Assembly: GCA_023079485.1 (NCBI GenBank) | Contig: CM041083.1 | Span: forward strand, 156,382,552-156,446,551 | From: Archilochus colubris | Lineage: Eukaryota > Chordata > Aves > Apodiformes > Trochilidae | Direction of reading: 5' to 3' | DNA: 64,000 nt | Shown: piece by piece, positions 48,200 to 63,035 of the stretch | Layout of the letters: every line of letters starts with the position of its first letter | Position numbering within the stretch: the stretch's first letter is position 1 | Position numbers and translations under genes: made by a program | Notes under the pieces: generated by a model | Database searches by the model: none | What the model was told of the DNA's origin: nothing | The model's input: the letters and a program-made list of their open reading frames with translations, nothing else

Positions 48200-48622
48200 G
48201 AATGGGTCCAGAAAAGGGACATGAATATTATGACCTCCCTTATGAAGGGAGTCAGAGAGTTGGGATTGTTCATCTCAGAGAAGAGATGAGAAGAGAAGTC
48301 TCTGGGGAGACTTTATTGTGACTTCTCAATATATAAATCAGTCTTACATGAAAGATGGAGAGAGTCTTTGCCTCTAGTAATACTACAAGAGGCAATGGTT
48401 TGAAAGCGAAAGAAGGTAGGGAAGAGATTTTTTACTATAAGGGTGCTGAGGCAGTGGAACAGATTGCCCAGAAAAGTTGTGAGTGTTCAAAAAAAGTTGT
48501 GGAAGTGTTCAAAACAAGGTTGGATGGGGCTGGGAGCAACTTGATATATTGGCAAGTGTCTCCTGCCCTTGGCAGGGGGGTCCCTTCCAACCCAAACTAT
48601 TCTGAGTCTATGACTCCATGAA
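48200..48622 (+). mobile_element. Degenerate CR1 LINE 3' fragment
   Basis: Plus-strand wording follows CR1: AGAATGGGTCCAGAAAAGGG (RVQKRD), GGGAGTCAGAGAGTTGGGAT (ESESWDC, normally LRELGL), a TTGTTCATCTCAGAGAAGAG stretch, AATACTACAAGAGGCAATGG (NTTRGNGLK), a TACTATAAGGGTGCTGAGGCAG stretch and GGTTGGATGGGGCTGGGAGC. It ends with GGGGTCCCTTCCAACCC and a weak tail (CTATTCTGAGTCTATGACTC). An open frame from 48355 to 48621 covers the end but is not a gene. Confidence 0.85.
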
Positions 48623-49127
48623 GCAAAAGTGAGCCATGCCTTCTAAACTATAATGCATCTCAAAAAATGCAGTTAGATTTTAATTATCCAAAATGTTGAT
48701 GGACTTGAATAATGTAAATTCCCAACACTGCAGGTACCACAAAATTCCCTGAGCAGAACCCTGATAGAGATCAGAAAAAAATCAGCTTGAATCCATCCAG
48801 GCTTAATGACTTCAGTTCAAATATGTTATGCCAAATTCAATAAGGTTACTGAAAAGTTAAGGACATATCTGTAGACTATAAGGAGATATGAAACAAACAA
48901 AATAGTGTGAATTCAGTGCTAATGCAGTAAAACCTGGACTCAAATTTGCACTAAACCAATAATCATTCTGGGACTCTAAACAGTATAGTGTCCTCTACCT
49001 ACAGGCCAGTCTATAGCATGTCTGTTTGTATCTAAAAGTCCTTATTAATTTTGGCACAGAGCCAGACTGATCAGTTATTCTGCTGGCCAGTTGGAAAACC
49101 AAGAAGTCGATGATTCTAAGTTTTGAA
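48623..49127. other. Intergenic, nothing recognised
   Basis: AT-rich DNA between two CR1 remnants. No feature was seen. Confidence 0.55.
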
Positions 49128-49283
49128 AGAAGAGCCTGCCCAGAGAGGTCATGGTAACCCCATCCTTGGAGATGCTTGGCACCTGACTGAACATGGAACA
49201 ACGTGGCCTATCTGTTCCTGTGTGGGCAGGAACCTCTCGATAAGCTCTACAGGTTCCTTCTGACCTCAACTATTCTAGAGCTC
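49128..49283 (+). mobile_element. Very short, old CR1 3' remnant
   Basis: GAGCCTGCCCAGAGAGGTCA, CCCATCCTTGGAGATGCTTGG and CACCTGACTGAACATGG match the order of a CR1 end (LPREV, PSLEIL, then KTxLD). A GGTTCCTTCTGACCTCAAC stretch and a decayed tail (TATTCTAGAGCTCTG) follow. The match is diffuse, so the boundaries are approximate. Confidence 0.65.
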
Positions 49284-52200
49284 TGGGAAGCAAAAGAGAT
49301 ACTGCCCAGCTATGCCTCCAAAAATTTATTCTTCTTAAGTGTAAGCCATCTCTTTCACAGCTGTCAGGCACAGATCCTTCTGTCTGTCATCATCTGCTCT
49401 TCCCTCTGAAAAATTATGTCTTCCTTTTCTTCCATACCACATTTCCACATTCCAACTCTCCTTTCTGCTTCTATCTATTCATAACTGGCACACAAAGAAA
49501 ATCTGACCATCTCCTTAGACGAGTATTTTGCTGTCTGTACGCTAACTTCGTATCACTGTGATATGGAATGGTGAACATGGAGATTTTTTCTTTCAGTTTA
49601 GAAACACTGGAGCTAAGGGATTACAGTTCAGAGGAAAAAAAGGCCCACTTGGTGCACTGCTTGGTCATATTATGCAATCTTTAAAAAATTATAGAAAATA
49701 AAAAAAATATTCAGGAATATTTTCTTCTATTTTGATTGACATGAAAGACCCTCAAGCCAAATCATACTCATTTTCTACAAGACCTTACGGATGTGATAGT
49801 TACTTATGATTTGGTGCAACAGATTCTAAAAGGTTTTATCCAACCTGAAGGAATTCAATAGTTTCCTTATTACTAGTAGTGGGGCTCATAATTTTCTGCA
49901 AATTTGACCACACTGCGTCATGCAATTTATTTAATTCCAATCAACTTGCTGTTTGAGCTATCTAATAATTTTCTTTTCAACCAAAACAAAAATTGTCATA
50001 CAAAAGACTGCTGAAAATGTTGGGGTTTTTTTCAAAACTGCTAAGACTTTAAAAGTGCAGGTATATTTTAAAATTATTTTTAAAAACTTAGTTTATTATG
50101 CTGTAAAAACAAACAAGAAAACTAATTGCTGACTTCTGTTTAGAATAATCTAGTTGGTGCCAGTGTAGTTACAAGTTAAGAGGGCATTCAATCAAATTTC
50201 ATGGCTGTGGAATTAGGCCAACCTTAAATAATCTGGAAGTCTCAAGACCAACACTTCCTAAATAAGCTGGATTTTCTTACCCTACTCAGATCCTCTGTGT
50301 TTTAAGTCACTCCTCTTTGCATGACTTATTGAAGTATTTTATATGGGTTCTTGTGTTTCCTGCATCACCAAACCATTAAAAACTCTTCTGTTTCATCTTA
50401 TTTTGTAGTATACCCTGAAGAATATGAGTTCATGTTAGAAAAGGCAATTCATACACTGTCGTGAGCAGTACACTGGCTCTTTGTTCCTGTGGAAACTTGT
50501 CCCAAAACTTGGGATAGTGGCTGAGAAAAATGTCTTTTACTCCGTAACTTATCTCTTTCACAGGTAGCTTATTTGCATCCTAGATCTCTTCCTAAAACCA
50601 TAGCCCCAAGCCATCAAATACTTTGAAGAGAAAATAGATGCTTTATTCTACTTACCATGCTGTAGAAAGCTGAGCCATACCACAGAAGGCAGATTTGATG
50701 TGGTCATGAGAACCCAATGTGGCTACACAATGTACTGTTACAATCTGGAGATGTAGCAAATGTTCCAGTATGCTCAACAATTTTGCAATAACATGATATA
50801 TTTCTGCTTTTTTTGAATAAAAATGGACATTTATTTTAATGACAAATACTCCAGAAATAAGTCATGAGGATTTCAAGCTGAATTAGTGTAGTTATGAAAG
50901 ATGTTATTTGCAATTGGCTGGCAGCTGCTTTTGGTTAGAATGTTTTTAATCTCTGCAGCATAGAAATGTGCTTCCCATAGTTAACGGATGTAGTATTGGC
51001 AAAGGACAATGAAATACATTCCAGATTCAATTCATCCTCCACAGAGATGTTCTTCATAATAAAAACCAATTTCTTCACTTATTTCACTGCTGTCTTGATA
51101 AAAATCAAGGCCTCATTTGACCCCATGGTACAGGCAAGTAGAGTGTTCTCCTCTAATGGAAATAATTTATTTTTTCCTACCTTTGATCTTTGTGAGTCAA
51201 CCAACTATATGAGGCCACAAACTCTGAGCTTACTTTAAATCATGTCTTTTTATTTTTGATTCATAATAATTTCCACAGGATGACAAAGATTTTGTTTTTC
51301 TATGCAATTTTCTTTATTACCAGCTTTTACAAGTCTGGATGAAAGTTGTACTGCAGTTTTATGACATAGCCCTGCTAAGGAGAGCCAGGTCCCTATCATG
51401 GAAAAGCTTGGCATGCTTCATCAAGACTCACTGGGCCACACTGATTAATATGGACAAAAGACAGGGATAAAGCCTGGTTAGGAAACAACTATAAATTTAG
51501 ATATATTTATAAGAACTTTTATATTGACAGGTCAAGCACACCTTTTAAATTAGATAAATCAGAATCTTTTAGAAGTGGCCAAATGAGAATTAAAAGATAG
51601 TTCCTGATTCACCAAGTGGAAACAAAATCATACTTCACACTGAACTTTTAAGTACTTACACTGAACCACTATCAAGTTTTTGTGCTGTTAATCTGAGCTC
51701 TTCTATTGACTTTGTATCAATTTGAATTTGTTGTTAGCACAATAAGTGCCTTTTTTTCAGTTAAATTGTAAAAGCAAGGTTTTAAAATTGCAAAGATGCA
51801 CCTGAGTCAATTATCAATTTAATATAATAGCTCTAATTATGATATTTATAAGCACACGCAAATGAAATTTCACTCCTAGGCTTGAGAATAAAAAATTCTA
51901 GAAATGTTTGCGTACAATTTTGTATTGAATCTGGGGCTTATAAACTTTTTATGGTTTGATATTTTAAAACTTTTTTTATTGCCTTTATTTTTCCAATTCT
52001 TGTCACAAAGACTTCTAGAAGTTTGGATTTTTTTCTTTCACTGTGAGAAATTACAGGTGCCTTTAATTATTCTCATATCTCTAGTAAAGGAAATTAAAAA
52101 GATAATTCCTTGTCTATCTGCTGTGCATTTTCTTATTCAAATCACAAAAATTATTTACAGAAAATGGATTTTAAACAAAGAAACTAAGATTCTGGGGGGG

Positions 52201-52609
52201 GAATAAGTTTTGAATAGTAAGAAATGAGCAAAGCTTTGATATAAACACTCAAATTATTTTGTCTCTAAATATCACAAATTTTTAAACTTAATTTTGGAAA
52301 CTTGAAAGATTTTCTTACTTGAAAGAAAAAAAAATCAATTTTAACTTTATTCCAATTACATTAATACACAACATTGCCCTCTCAATACTCATAATAATAA
52401 TTACAATAACTGTTTAACTACTGCACACACATAACAAGCAGAGGACTTAATCCTGGTTTCTGGGCAATAAGCATCTGAGCCTAGGTGAAATTTAGGTTCA
52501 AATACTATTTTTCTTTAGAGTTTCCTAATATTTAGCTTAGGACAGCCAGCCTGTAGGCAGATGAGGTCTGATTCCAACTCTGATGTGCCTAACTCTTCCC
52601 ACTACCCCT
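49284..52609. other. Gene-free AT-rich stretch
   Basis: No gene, RNA gene or mobile element was recognised. The frames at 50996 and 51904 are hydrophobic or AT-driven and motif-free. Confidence 0.55.
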
Positions 52610-52850
52610 GCAGTAAGCATGGACACCCTCAACTAGACCAGGTTGCTCAGAGCCTCATCAGTCCTCACCTTGAATATCTCCAGGGATGTGGCCACAGCAA
52701 CCTCCCTGGGCAACCTGTTCTATCATTCATTTTACCCTCATAGTAAACAATTTTTTCCTAACATCCAATCTAAATCTGCTTTTTTCTAATTTAAAACCAT
52801 TGCCCCTCATCCTATCACTACAAGCCCTTGCAAACAGTAGGCTGCTCTAC
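52610..52850 (-). mobile_element. Old CR1 LINE 3' fragment
   Basis: Read on the plus strand as the complement: ACTAGACCAGGTTGCTCAG, GAATATCTCCAGGGATGTGG, CCTCCCTGGGCAACCTG and TTTTCCTAACATCCAATC. After that come AATCTGCTTTTTTCTAATTT and CATTGCCCCTCATCCTATCAC, the conserved order of a CR1 3' UTR and final ORF2 codons on the minus strand. The extreme 3' tail is missing and the copy stops near 52850. An A-rich run follows it. Confidence 0.85.
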
Positions 52851-52904
52851 ATGTAAACTTCCATTTGAGGTCCTTGTTGGAACTAAGCAAGAAAAAATTA
52901 TATG

Positions 52905-52929
52905 AAAAATAAAAAAATAAAAAAAAAAA
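52905..52929. repeat. A-rich tract
   Basis: AAAAATAAAAAAATAA followed by a further run of A. It is low complexity. Confidence 0.75.
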
Positions 52930-54477
52930 TCACACCTTCAGGTGTGTCAATTCCAAGCCACACCATGGCTCAGACATAACTTCTAGACAAGGTGATTCAT
53001 TATGAGATGGAAGAATATTCAACTGCATCACCCTCTTTGTACTCTGGCTTACTTCATTCTAAATTAACCACTGATCACTGAGTATTTCAGCAGTTCTTTT
53101 TTTGAGTTCTGCTGAAAGTATTCAAAATGACATTTAGTAAATTATGCAAGGAAATTTACACAAAAGTCTGCTGCAATTCTATTACTGTTCTGCTTTCAAA
53201 GCTCAATACTCTGCTTACCAAAGACAGTAGGAGTCTGGCGAAACAAGAAAATAGGTACAATAGATTGGGTTTTTTTTTATCTTTCTGTAAGTAAAACTTA
53301 GATAATTTTCACCCTCTTTCCAGTTTTCTTCCCATATTTATATGCATTTTTCTCTGTATTTCCATTTCTGATGTTGTCATGAACTCTTACATGCTTTAAA
53401 AATATTACTGTTATTGTACAATAGTCATTGCTATAACAGAATCACATAAACACAGTTCCATTCAACTACAAACAGTTTCACGTAGCTGAATCAATAGTAC
53501 AAAATGAAGGTTTTCTCCTTCTTTCATCTTTATTTGGCATATTTTAGGTAATTCAGGGTTTGTCAGTATAAATAACTAGTAGATATGCTATAGGCTTCAA
53601 CCAACTTCTCCTACCTGCAGTGCTGACTGGTATGGAAGAATTCTAAAGAATTTTGCATGGAAAAATTATTTTTCATGTAGGAGAGATATCAAGTCTTAAC
53701 TAACAAGTATGCAATCTTGTTTTCCCTTTTTAAATAAATACTGAATAATGAGAAAAAAAAAAATTTCACTATTACATGTATTTATTTAGGTTCCCTGTGG
53801 TTTTCATATGAACATCAAAATAATCCAAGTTACAATGTGACAAGTAACTTGGGAAACATCTTAGATAACACATCAGTTTGGTGATAACTGGCAAAATATC
53901 TTTTATGACATTACTGAAGTCAGAATTATATTTGCAGAAACAATGTCAACCAACATTTCACCAACCTTGTGGTCCAATGTGGCAACAGTTTCACCTAATA
54001 GATTTACCTTGTAAAATTTATTTTGCTATGCAATGCTGTTCCTGGAAGGCCAGCTCCTAGGTGTATTCTGAGGAATAACAGCTAAAATGATGACATTCTT
54101 ATGTTAAAAGGGATTTGTGTTGTGCAAGGGTTAATATGCTTATTGTTCCACAAAAAAATTCTCATTATCAATGATCCTGATGAACAGAGTCCAGATTATT
54201 TTGAGGCATTCAGAGGATAGATGACACACTATAAAAATTGAGTTGTTTTCCTTTTCTTTTGAACACAAAAGAAAGTGACTATTGAATTGATTTTTGGAAG
54301 AATTCATTGTCCCATAAAAACATGCTGTTATAATTACTTTTTTTTGAAACTATGGCCTCCCCTAGCTAGGTCTAGCCTAGACATTGGCAAGAATCTCAGA
54401 CCAGTTCTCCACTCCAACACAATCCCCAAGACACTCATAATCATTTATTCATATTTTTACAGTCACTTATGTTTTTA

Positions 54478-54556
54478 TTCTTCTTTTCTTCTCTCTCTCT
54501 CTTTTTTTTCTTTTCTCTTTTTGTTGTTTTTTTTTATTATTATTTATTTTTATTCC
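54478..54556. repeat. Polypyrimidine (T/C) tract
   Basis: About 80 bases of T with interspersed C, including CTCTCTCTCTC. It is simple low-complexity sequence. Confidence 0.8.
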
Positions 54557-55334
54557 TGGTCTTTCAAGCCATGTGCTTCACATCTGTTCTTATAATGATT
54601 AGAAAAAAATAGCTTACCTTCAAAATGTTTTTTCTTTTCTTTCCACCTGCCATTCTTCCAAGAATATTTTACTTCCTCATTACTCCTCACATCTACTTAC
54701 ACATTCTGTCAGCATTCTGGGAATATCTCCCTCCCCATACAGCAACTGCATGGAGGTCCAGATCCCGGCATTGTGTGGTAGGTGAAACCTTGGACTGTAT
54801 CAAGTTAAATTTTTTTAAAAAGGTGTCTAACTTCTACAGTTCATGTCTTCATCCTGTTTTTCACAGATATTTGAATTTGCATTACTCTATGTATAATAAA
54901 ATTGTAAACCAATAGTACCCATCTAACAGGAAAGAAGACAGGGTGAGCAAATAAAAAATTCTCTATTAAAATCTCAGGTTTGGAAACACAAGCTGCACAT
55001 ATGGTTTACTTCATCAGTTGCTTCAGTATCTGTCAAATTCAGGTTCCATAGAAAGTGAAATGTGGCTAGTAACTTAACAAGTTTTCAATTTTTCACCTGG
55101 TTAAATAAAAACCTGCTCCTCTGTCTTAAGAATACTTTTTCTTATTCTTTTTTATTTCCTTAAATCTGATGGAAAAAATGGGTCACATTAATGGAAATTC
55201 CTCAGATGGCATAAAACTGAGTAAAAAGTATATTTTCACTTTATGGAAGAAAGATAGGTAAAGGTAAGACATAGAAAAATTGTAATTTCTGCAGTTTACA
55301 AATAGGCTTATGGATTTCATACATTATGGAATTA

Positions 55335-55440
55335 TTAGATAACCAAGGTTAGAAATTACCTCCAGAAGCCATCTGTTCCAATCTCATCCTCTTCACTCAA
55401 AACAGAGGTCACTTAGATTGGGTTTTATTGTCTGATAAAC
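55335..55440 (-). mobile_element. Very old CR1 3' UTR scrap
   Basis: AACCAAGGTTAGAAATTACC, TCCAGAAGCCATCTGTTCC and AAACAGAGGTCACTTAGATTG correspond in order to the CR1 3' UTR block (AGGTTGGAAGAGACC, GATCATCTAGTCC, AGCAGGGTCACCTAGA). The tail and coding part are lost. It is recognisable only by order and spacing. Confidence 0.6.
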
Positions 55441-58400
55441 TTCTCAGCACATTATGGGCAGGATTCAACCCATTTATTTGAAGCATCCTGATTCATATGC
55501 CCCCTCATCAGCATTTAGCATTGGTGGAGATGCCTTAAGTGTCTAAGAAATCTAAATGGGTCTATGACATCAGAAACAGTCCGGATGCAGAAAAACCACC
55601 ACTTTCTGGAATGGCAGCTGAGGGTCAGGCAGGATACCTAGGCACAAGGGGCATTTGACAGGAATAAATAAACATTTGAATCATTATGTTCCAGTCTAAA
55701 AGTTGTGCACCTAAGACTTGATAGAGTTTTCTAAACTTCAGGAGAGATCCTATGTAAGTTTAGATCCCCAGCTTAAACGTAAACATCTACACTGTATATA
55801 CCTAAATTTAGACATCTTAATGTGTCTGAAATGGAAAATGAATCCCACCCCTAATTTTGAGATGGCTAAAATAAACAGTATTGCATAGACATTCATTTTC
55901 TCACGTCAAACTACATAAAATAGTATGCACTGAAAAATAGAGCTTTGTATTTTTGCATTTGTGAATTAGGGCAAGAGCAAAAGGCTGAATACAAACCATC
56001 TCAGTTTTGGTATGCATCTAAACTTCTGATTCTACCCCACATTAATGCCTAACTGCCTTCAGAACACCAGCCTGCTTCTACTTTTTCATTATCTACTCAG
56101 CTTGCAGAGAAACCATAGAAAGCAAGCTACAGACATGATTAGTATGAAAATTACCAGAGCAGTTTTCCTCATCTTGTGATGCCACTGCAATGTGATACCC
56201 TTAGTGTTGTGAGTTCCTGATCTTGAACTGAACAGTTACCACTGGTTTAGTACTGAGGACACAACTTGTACTCACAAATGTTTCATTTTTTCTTTTGGTT
56301 GTTTTACTCTTCTAAAAATATAAGATATGAGAGGCTAAGAGTATGTCATAAAACATAAAAACAAGCCCGTACATATATTCTTTTAATGTCTTATTTTTAG
56401 ATTCTCCAATTACTCATAGAATTCCTGACTTTACATAGATGCACAATGTACCTTTAAAATGAGCACTGCTTTTATCAGATCACAGCTGGAAGTTGGTACA
56501 TTAGGCTTTCACCTCCAGATAATGTACAAATACTGGTTGTAAGGGACATGTCAGTAATTTAGATTCAGTTTTAGTTTTGCTTCTGTTACTGGAAACACAG
56601 CATCAGCAAGACAGAACTTTCCACTTTTGAGGAAGATTGTCAGTCTGTCATTGTCAGTAGAAAAGACTGGCTCAGCAGAGCAAAGGCATTTAAGTTAAGG
56701 AATTGGATGGTGTTGTCAGATATGAACAATAAATCTGTAGCAAAGTCCTTCAATTATTATTTTTTTTAAGCTCTTGGGTTGGACACTTGGGAAAATTCCT
56801 ATTCTTGCACCTTGATAAAATTGAAATCTTTCTTAATTTATTCAATCTTCACAAAATATGAAACTGCATGAAAATGGAGGCTTTCTCCTCATTCCCAAAC
56901 ACCTTGAATTTCAGGAGTGATGTTCAGCTTTAACACTTGGTTGATGGCCATCTGGGGAAATTGCCTGAGAGGGTTCTTTATAGCAGTGTGCTAACACTTA
57001 AGTAATTTTGAGTATTATCTTGAATGGGTATCAATGAGAAAGACTTTCAGACTGCAAATATGATAAGAATCCAAATGATTTCCAGGAGAATACGTAGACA
57101 TTTACCGCTCCTAATTCATATAAATGCCAAAATTGCTATTGCAAAGTCTTTTGAATTACCCCAGATTTTCAAATGGATTATACTTTAGGAGAGAAACACT
57201 TAGAGACTAGAAAAGAACTGAAGTAGAGTGATTTGATCCTTTAAACGGACATTTTATGACAGGGTTATATTTCCTCTGATTACAGGAAGTTTTGTAAATG
57301 AAGAAGTGGAAAGCAATAAGTCAGTTTTGAGAATAAGCTGCTACAGGAATATAATAAACTCCACATACCCAGCTGGTCTCAGAGAGCCTGCTAGCACCTT
57401 TCCCTTCCTGTTGGAGCAAGGAACATCTGTTTCTTAAGTGAAAGAGTGTGAAGAGAATGAGCATAGTACTATGCAGAGAGACCTGCAGGTGAAGGAAGTG
57501 ATTTATAATATTTCAAACAGATTGTTTCTGCTGCAAAAACAAAAGCAGGGCCTAAACGTGCTTCTGTGACTTGAGCTCAAAACCATTTTTTTTCTTTTTC
57601 TTTCCTTTTTTTTATTTTTACAATAAATCTAGGATAATGTGTAGTATGGTTTATTTATCATTAAAATACACAGGGCAAAAAAACAGTGAATGAAAACAGA
57701 TTTTATAAAAAATGATTAAGAAAGGAACTCCTATTCTTAACTCTAGAAGTTCTTGACTTCAAGGATTGTTTTTGCCAAAAACATTTCCATCTGTCCTAAA
57801 GGTATTGTTTAGGTATTTAGAGGTTATGGAGCTGAGGTGTGTTCATTACAGAAACTGTTCAGAGGGAAACTTAGAACAAAAAAGCCAGCTGTGGTGAATT
57901 TTTTTGTGAACTCTCATGTCTAAGACACTGCTTCCCAAACTCTGTGTTCAGATGCCTATCTCCTCTCAGGAAAAGGAATAATTAGTCAACGGCACTAACT
58001 GAAGTTTCAGAAAATACCACTAACAAACTGAGTTTAAATCATCAGTCCTGCATAGTCATAAAGTCACAACTTACTATGAATAAAAGCAGGTAAATGCAGA
58101 TATTTCTCTGAGACAAAAAAAGGTAATTTTTTGACTGAACAAATGAACATAACATTGTTAATTAACATTTGCAATCTCATATTTCAAGACAAGGTGTAAC
58201 AAAGTAAAATATTAAAAGTCTTATGTAACAATACTTATAAATTCAATGAAATAAAATAAAAACTTCTAAAGCTAATGTAGCAGGTGTAATTAGGTTTTGA
58301 ACTTAAAGAAGGCTTTTGATACATTTCAGATGTGTAAGCATTTCAGATAATAAGATATTGATGAACAAATCCTCAGCTGATTTGAGAAACTGCTTAGAAA

Positions 58401-60093
58401 ACTATAATTGGTCCTAGATTGAGCATTAAGAAGCTGAGAGATGCATTGTTAAGAGACTGCTAGTATTAAATCTATCCTTGCTTATAAAATGTGACACTGA
58501 CCTGATGGAGAATATGTAGCATGGTGTTCAAATGTGCATGTCACATGCTAGTAAAAAAAATCAACAGATTGTATTAATCTTCAATGTATTATTTATTTTT
58601 TATTTTTATTAAATACAAATTGTGTTAATGCTTCAATGGGACTGGAGCTTCATGGAGACAGTCTCCAAACCAACTTAGATATAGAACAGAAAATTAATGG
58701 AGTCCCAACCCAGAAGAGCTGATGCTCTAGTTCTGCTATAAATGGGGTTTAGTTTGGTTTGACTGTACTAACTCTTGCCCAGTGGATAAGTGATTACTTT
58801 CTAGACTGTTTTAGAGTAGTTCTGAAAATACAGTGCATAGTAATGAGCTAATAAAACTAATTTACCACTTAAAAATGGCATCCCTTTATATTAATTAAAG
58901 AAGCTTATGTGTTATGTAACATTTAAATTTTAGTTAGGATAAATAGAAAGAAGTCTACATTGAGAAGATTTATAAAAATATTGTCAAATGGACTGATTGT
59001 TGCAGTGTTGATATTATTGTAACTGTATTGCTAACAACATCTAGTGTATTTTTTTTTTCACTGAAAAAATTTTAATTAGACTAACAATTATTGTATTTGT
59101 CTGCATGCATGGTGAGTTTCCTTTTACCAATAACACTTCTTCAGTGTAATATGGGAAGCATCTGGGAAGCTTCTGATAAAATCAATGTCCCTATCTCCCT
59201 AAATTTATAGCTTGAACATCACCACCCCTCTGTACATCTCTTGACTCATTCATCACTCTGTCTGTCATCAAGAGTGATGATCTTTGCTTTGCTCTGCTCT
59301 TCAAACCATTTCTGTCTTAAAACTACACTGTGTGTCAGTAACAAGAAATAGGTTTAATCTGTATATAATTCTCAGGTTCTTGTCTTTCTCCTTAACTATA
59401 GGAAACAATATTATTGTGCTTATCTCTTTCCATAGTTTTTCCTCAGACATAGCAAAACTACTGTCCAACCTTCTTAATCTTGCTTTTAAACACTTAAATT
59501 TTCAGTGCTGCATGACTGGTTTGGAAACATCAGTGTCTGCCTGACAATATTAAGTCCTGCTCCTCAGTCTGTATTGATAGGTCAACTTTCTTATATCTGC
59601 ATTGTAATATGCTTTAACAAGCACCATCTATTGTAATGTGTTTGTTCAAGACCTCCAGAATCCTGGGCTGTACTTAGTATTTCCACCTGCTATACCTATA
59701 TCTCTCCCAACAATTAAAAAGGGGAACAGTAACCAACTCGTGGTCCTCAAGACCAATGACACCAACTAGGTTACACACACATATTTTAAAGCTGTTCTCT
59801 ACTACATAAGAGCAGGGGGAGATTTTTACTAGCTCAAAAGAGAGGAGAGAATGAATAGTTTAAGTACTGTGAGGAACAAGACAGGTGCTCTACTGCGGTA
59901 CTTAAAAATACAGATGCAACCTCTAATATGTTAGAAATAACTATAGTGGTGTTAAAGTAGGAATTAGGAGGTCCATTCACTTCTCTTTTCAAAAAATACT
60001 TTTCTGTTTCAGTTTTGACTTTTGAAGAATGCAAGTTTAGAAGTAGACAGTGAAATAGCTCCTACTACTTCCTAGATTCACTTCAACACTTTT
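55441..60093. other. Gene-free stretch
   Basis: No gene or mobile element was recognised over about 4.6 kb of AT-rich DNA. The only notable texture is T-rich low-complexity sequence near 57590 and 58590. Confidence 0.55.
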
Positions 60094-60735
60094 CATAGAA
60101 TCATAGAATCGGCTGGGTTGGAAGGGACCTCAGAGATCATCAAGTCCAACCCCACCACTGCAGTTACTAGACCATGGCATTGAGTGCCACATCCAGTCTC
60201 TTTTTAAATATCTCCGGGGATGGAGAATCCACTACTTCCTGGGGCAGCCCATTCCAATGTCTGATCACCATCTCGGTGAAGAAATTCTTTCTAATGTCCA
60301 ACCTAACCTCCCCTGACACAACTTGAGACCATGCCCTCTTGTCTTGCTGAGAGTTGCCTGGGAAAAGAGACCAACCCCCACCTGGCTACACCCTCCTTTC
60401 AGGTAGTTGTAGAGAGTGATGAGGTCTCCTCTGAGCCTCCTCTTCTCCAGCCTGAACACCCCCAGCTCCCTCAGCCTCTTCTCATAGGATCTGTGCTCGA
60501 GTCCCTTCAGTAGCCTGGTTGCCCTCCTTTGGACTCGCTCCAGCACCTCAATCTCTTTCCTAAACTGAGGGGCCCAGAACTGGACACAGAACTCAAGGTG
60601 TGGCCTCACCAGCGCTGAGTACAGGGGCAGAATCACTTCCTTGAACCTGCTGGCCATGCTGTTCCTCATACAGACCGGGATGCCATTGGCCTTCTTGGCT
60701 ACCTTGGCACACTGTTGGCTCATGTTCAGCTTCCT
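60094..60735 (-). mobile_element. Well-preserved CR1 LINE 3' fragment (CR1-J-like)
   Basis: The minus-strand element begins at [17 protein letters not shown] and keeps one frame through [20 protein letters not shown], a [20 protein letters not shown] stretch, [20 protein letters not shown] and [20 protein letters not shown]. The 3' UTR and two CATAGAAT octamers (from 60094) end it. It lacks the segment around CTTGATCCACTAC present in the copies at 14 and 20.5 kb. By eye it is the least decayed copy here, so among the youngest. It is 5'-truncated and cannot move. Confidence 0.93.
60265..60723 (-). pseudogene. CR1 ORF2 C-terminal piece, 152 codons open
   Basis: The frame holds the CR1 thumb and C-terminal tail with no stop for 152 codons. 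It ends because one A/T base is missing near 60304 (CCTAACCTCC here, CCTAAACCTTCC in the copy at 20.7 kb), which turns the expected RFRLD-like residues into a short out-of-frame end. The catalytic palm is not included, so even the unshifted piece would have no reverse-transcriptase activity. Confidence 0.85.
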
Positions 60736-61809
60736 GTCTTGATCATTTAGATTTTAAAAATATAGATCAGAAATTTAGTGATCATTTCATCTTTCTTACT
60801 GCAAACTTATCTCTATTAGCACGTCAGTATATGTATTTCCAATTTTTTAAAAAGTGTTCAAAAAAATGGCCTCTTCATAGGGAAATAAATAAGTTTACCT
60901 AGTTTTGGTGAAGATGACCATAATTCAAAATATACTGGTAAAACACATAGCTGAACAGAGGTTAACCACATGCTTAAAGTCTTAAACAGGTGCTTATTCA
61001 GAGAAATCCATCTTTGCTTTTTGAAGATTTTGGCTGTGAGTGTAATTTACTCTTCTAGAAATCACTATGGGTTTAGTTTGATTTAAATGTCTTCCCAGAA
61101 AGCAGTCAAGAATGAGCAAAAAGACTGGAGCACTGAACAAAGAAATTTTTCAGATGTTATTCTGTCAGTTATCTGACAGATATTATCTAAAAAGTGCAGC
61201 AATTTAATGGATATAAAAAAAATAACCACAGAACCCAACAGTGATACTTTCCTGCATACATTCTGGTAAAGCCTCTGAGCCATTAACATAAAAAGGCCAT
61301 TCAAATGAAACATGTTAAATATGTGTTTTACAAAAAATGGATCAAGGCAAAAATGCTGTTCTGAGCCCATCCTTAATCCCACTTATTTTGCAAAATACAG
61401 TTCAATAAAAAAAGAAAGACATGTTCTGAATTATTTCTTCAGCAAACCTCTATAAAACAATTCTTCCAGAAATCTCCACTCTTCCAAGGTATTTTAATCT
61501 TATTGGAACTGTTTGTTTCATTGAATTTGAAAATAACTTCTGAAAAACTCTACATGTGGTATTGCATAGCATTCTTGAACTCCTTCAAGGGTGTAATGGA
61601 AACTTTTCAGCAAGAGGAATTAGAAAGGAGTCCTACAGAGCCACACAGGCTATTCATGCTATTAGGCAGACCTGTAGTACAGATGATTGCAAATTATCAT
61701 CAGGCTGGGAATCAAATCCAAAACAACAACAGGAAGAAATTAACTCAAATGCAGGATGCCTGCCCCCTCTGAAAGCCATAATCACCTCATTATTTTGATA
61801 TCTTACATT
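60736..61809. other. Intergenic, nothing recognised
   Basis: AT-rich DNA between two minus-strand CR1 copies. Frames at 61083 and 61503 have no recognisable motif. Confidence 0.55.

Positions 61810-63035
<1,226 letters not shown>

Larger units (their letters stand above)
52851..55334. other. Gene-free stretch with A-rich and pyrimidine-rich tracts
   Basis: No gene was recognised. An A-rich tract lies at 52905-52929 and a T/C tract at 54478-54556. Frames at 54275 and 54625 are driven by the T/C composition. Confidence 0.55.

Noticed and set aside
54275..54915. Frames of 106 and 96 codons rich in Phe, Leu and Ser
   Set aside because: They run through a T/C low-complexity tract and owe their length and composition to it.
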